Assembly (NCBI GenBank): GCA_041752455.1
Contig: JBGSWL010000113.1
Coordinates: 1 to 5,183 of the forward strand
Reading direction: 5' to 3'
Length of the DNA: 5,183 nt
DNA from: JBGSWL01 sp041752455
Lineage (GTDB): Bacteria > Pseudomonadota > Alphaproteobacteria > Rhizobiales > Rhizobiaceae
Made by a program: the position numbers and the translations under genes. Under the pieces are notes generated by a model. The model ran no database searches and had not been told where the DNA came from. It worked only from the letters and a program-made list of their open reading frames with translations. Below, in pieces: positions 4,874 through 5,183 of the stretch; position 1 is the stretch's first letter; the number at the start of each line of letters is the position of its first letter.

Positions 4874-5183
4874 TGGCCAACGGCGTCTTCATCGACAATC
4901 AATGGCGGCCGGGTCGCGGTCCGGCATTCTCGAAGACTTGTCCCTCGACCGGAGAAATCGCGTGGCAGGGTACGGCGGCGGACAAGGCCGATGTGACCGA
5001 GGCCGCCGCGTCTGCCCGCAAAGCCTTCCGCGATTGGTCGCGCCGGCCGCAGGAAGATCGCACCGCCATCCTCGAGCGCTATGCTGAAGAGATCGGCAAG
5101 CGGACGGAAGCGATTGCTGAAACCATCAGCCGGGAAATGGGCAAGGCGCTGTGGGATTCGCGCGGCGAAGCAGGCACGATGAA
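4873..5183 (+). CDS. astD: Succinylglutamate semialdehyde dehydrogenase, N-terminal part (cut by window end)
   Basis: AstD oxidises N-succinylglutamate 5-semialdehyde to N-succinylglutamate with NAD, the fourth step of the AST pathway. Only 103 full codons plus two bases are present, of about 490 expected. The visible segment is the N-terminal part of the aldehyde dehydrogenase fold: FIDNQWRPGRG (6-16), PSTGEIAWQG (24-33), the helix AAASARKAFRDWSRRP (44-59), and REMGKALWDSRGEAGTM at the end. The WQG and EMGKALW sequences resemble the E. coli AstD N-terminus (WQG, ETGKPRWEA) more than generic aldehyde dehydrogenases, and the position right after astA supports the assignment. The nucleotide-binding motifs and catalytic cysteine lie beyond the window. 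The ATG overlaps the astA stop by one base (TGATG). astB would be expected next. Confidence 0.9.
   Translation, partial: MANGVFIDNQWRPGRGPAFSKTCPSTGEIAWQGTAADKADVTEAAASARKAFRDWSRRPQEDRTAILERYAEEIGKRTEAIAETISREMGKALWDSRGEAGTM

Overview
The window is GC-rich, gene-dense chromosomal DNA from an alphaproteobacterium. I infer the Caulobacterales/Hyphomonadaceae neighbourhood. The basis is the protein character of SecE, NusG and the OmpA-family protein, an ast cluster headed by an M20 hydrolase, and a tRNA-His that lacks the usual extra 5' G (position -1 is T, first pair G-U, discriminator A), a known trait of one large alphaproteobacterial clade. The genus cannot be fixed from the sequence. All genes lie on the + strand, and no mobile element, CRISPR array, phage gene or broken gene is visible.

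Left part (1-1048): secE and nusG form the usual translocase/antitermination pair, with nusG beginning at or just after the secE stop. The ribosomal-protein genes rplK-rplA, which normally follow nusG, are absent. Instead there is a 69-nt gap with a possible tRNA promoter and then a single tRNA-His(GUG) with an encoded CCA end.

Middle part (1049-2510): a 247-nt non-coding region carries two hairpin-forming inverted repeats and leads to a gene for an OmpA-family outer-membrane protein. That protein has a signal peptide, an eight-strand-type barrel, a linker of 27 consecutive prolines and a C-terminal peptidoglycan-binding OmpA domain. A strong intrinsic terminator ends this unit and insulates what follows.

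Right part (2511-5183): a tightly packed operon of an M20-family metallohydrolase, astA (arginine N-succinyltransferase) and the first 103 codons of astD (succinylglutamate semialdehyde dehydrogenase), with intergenic distances of +1 and -1 nt. This is part of the arginine succinyltransferase (AST) catabolic pathway. The M20 enzyme has a complete two-zinc active site with spacing very like glutamate carboxypeptidase CPG2. It is therefore a plausible, untested candidate for the last pathway step, removal of succinate from N-succinylglutamate, which in enterobacteria is done by the unrelated AstE.

I found no convincing wholly novel system. The most useful leads are the possible M20-for-AstE replacement, the proline tract, the nusG synteny break, and the inverted repeats upstream of the OmpA-family gene.
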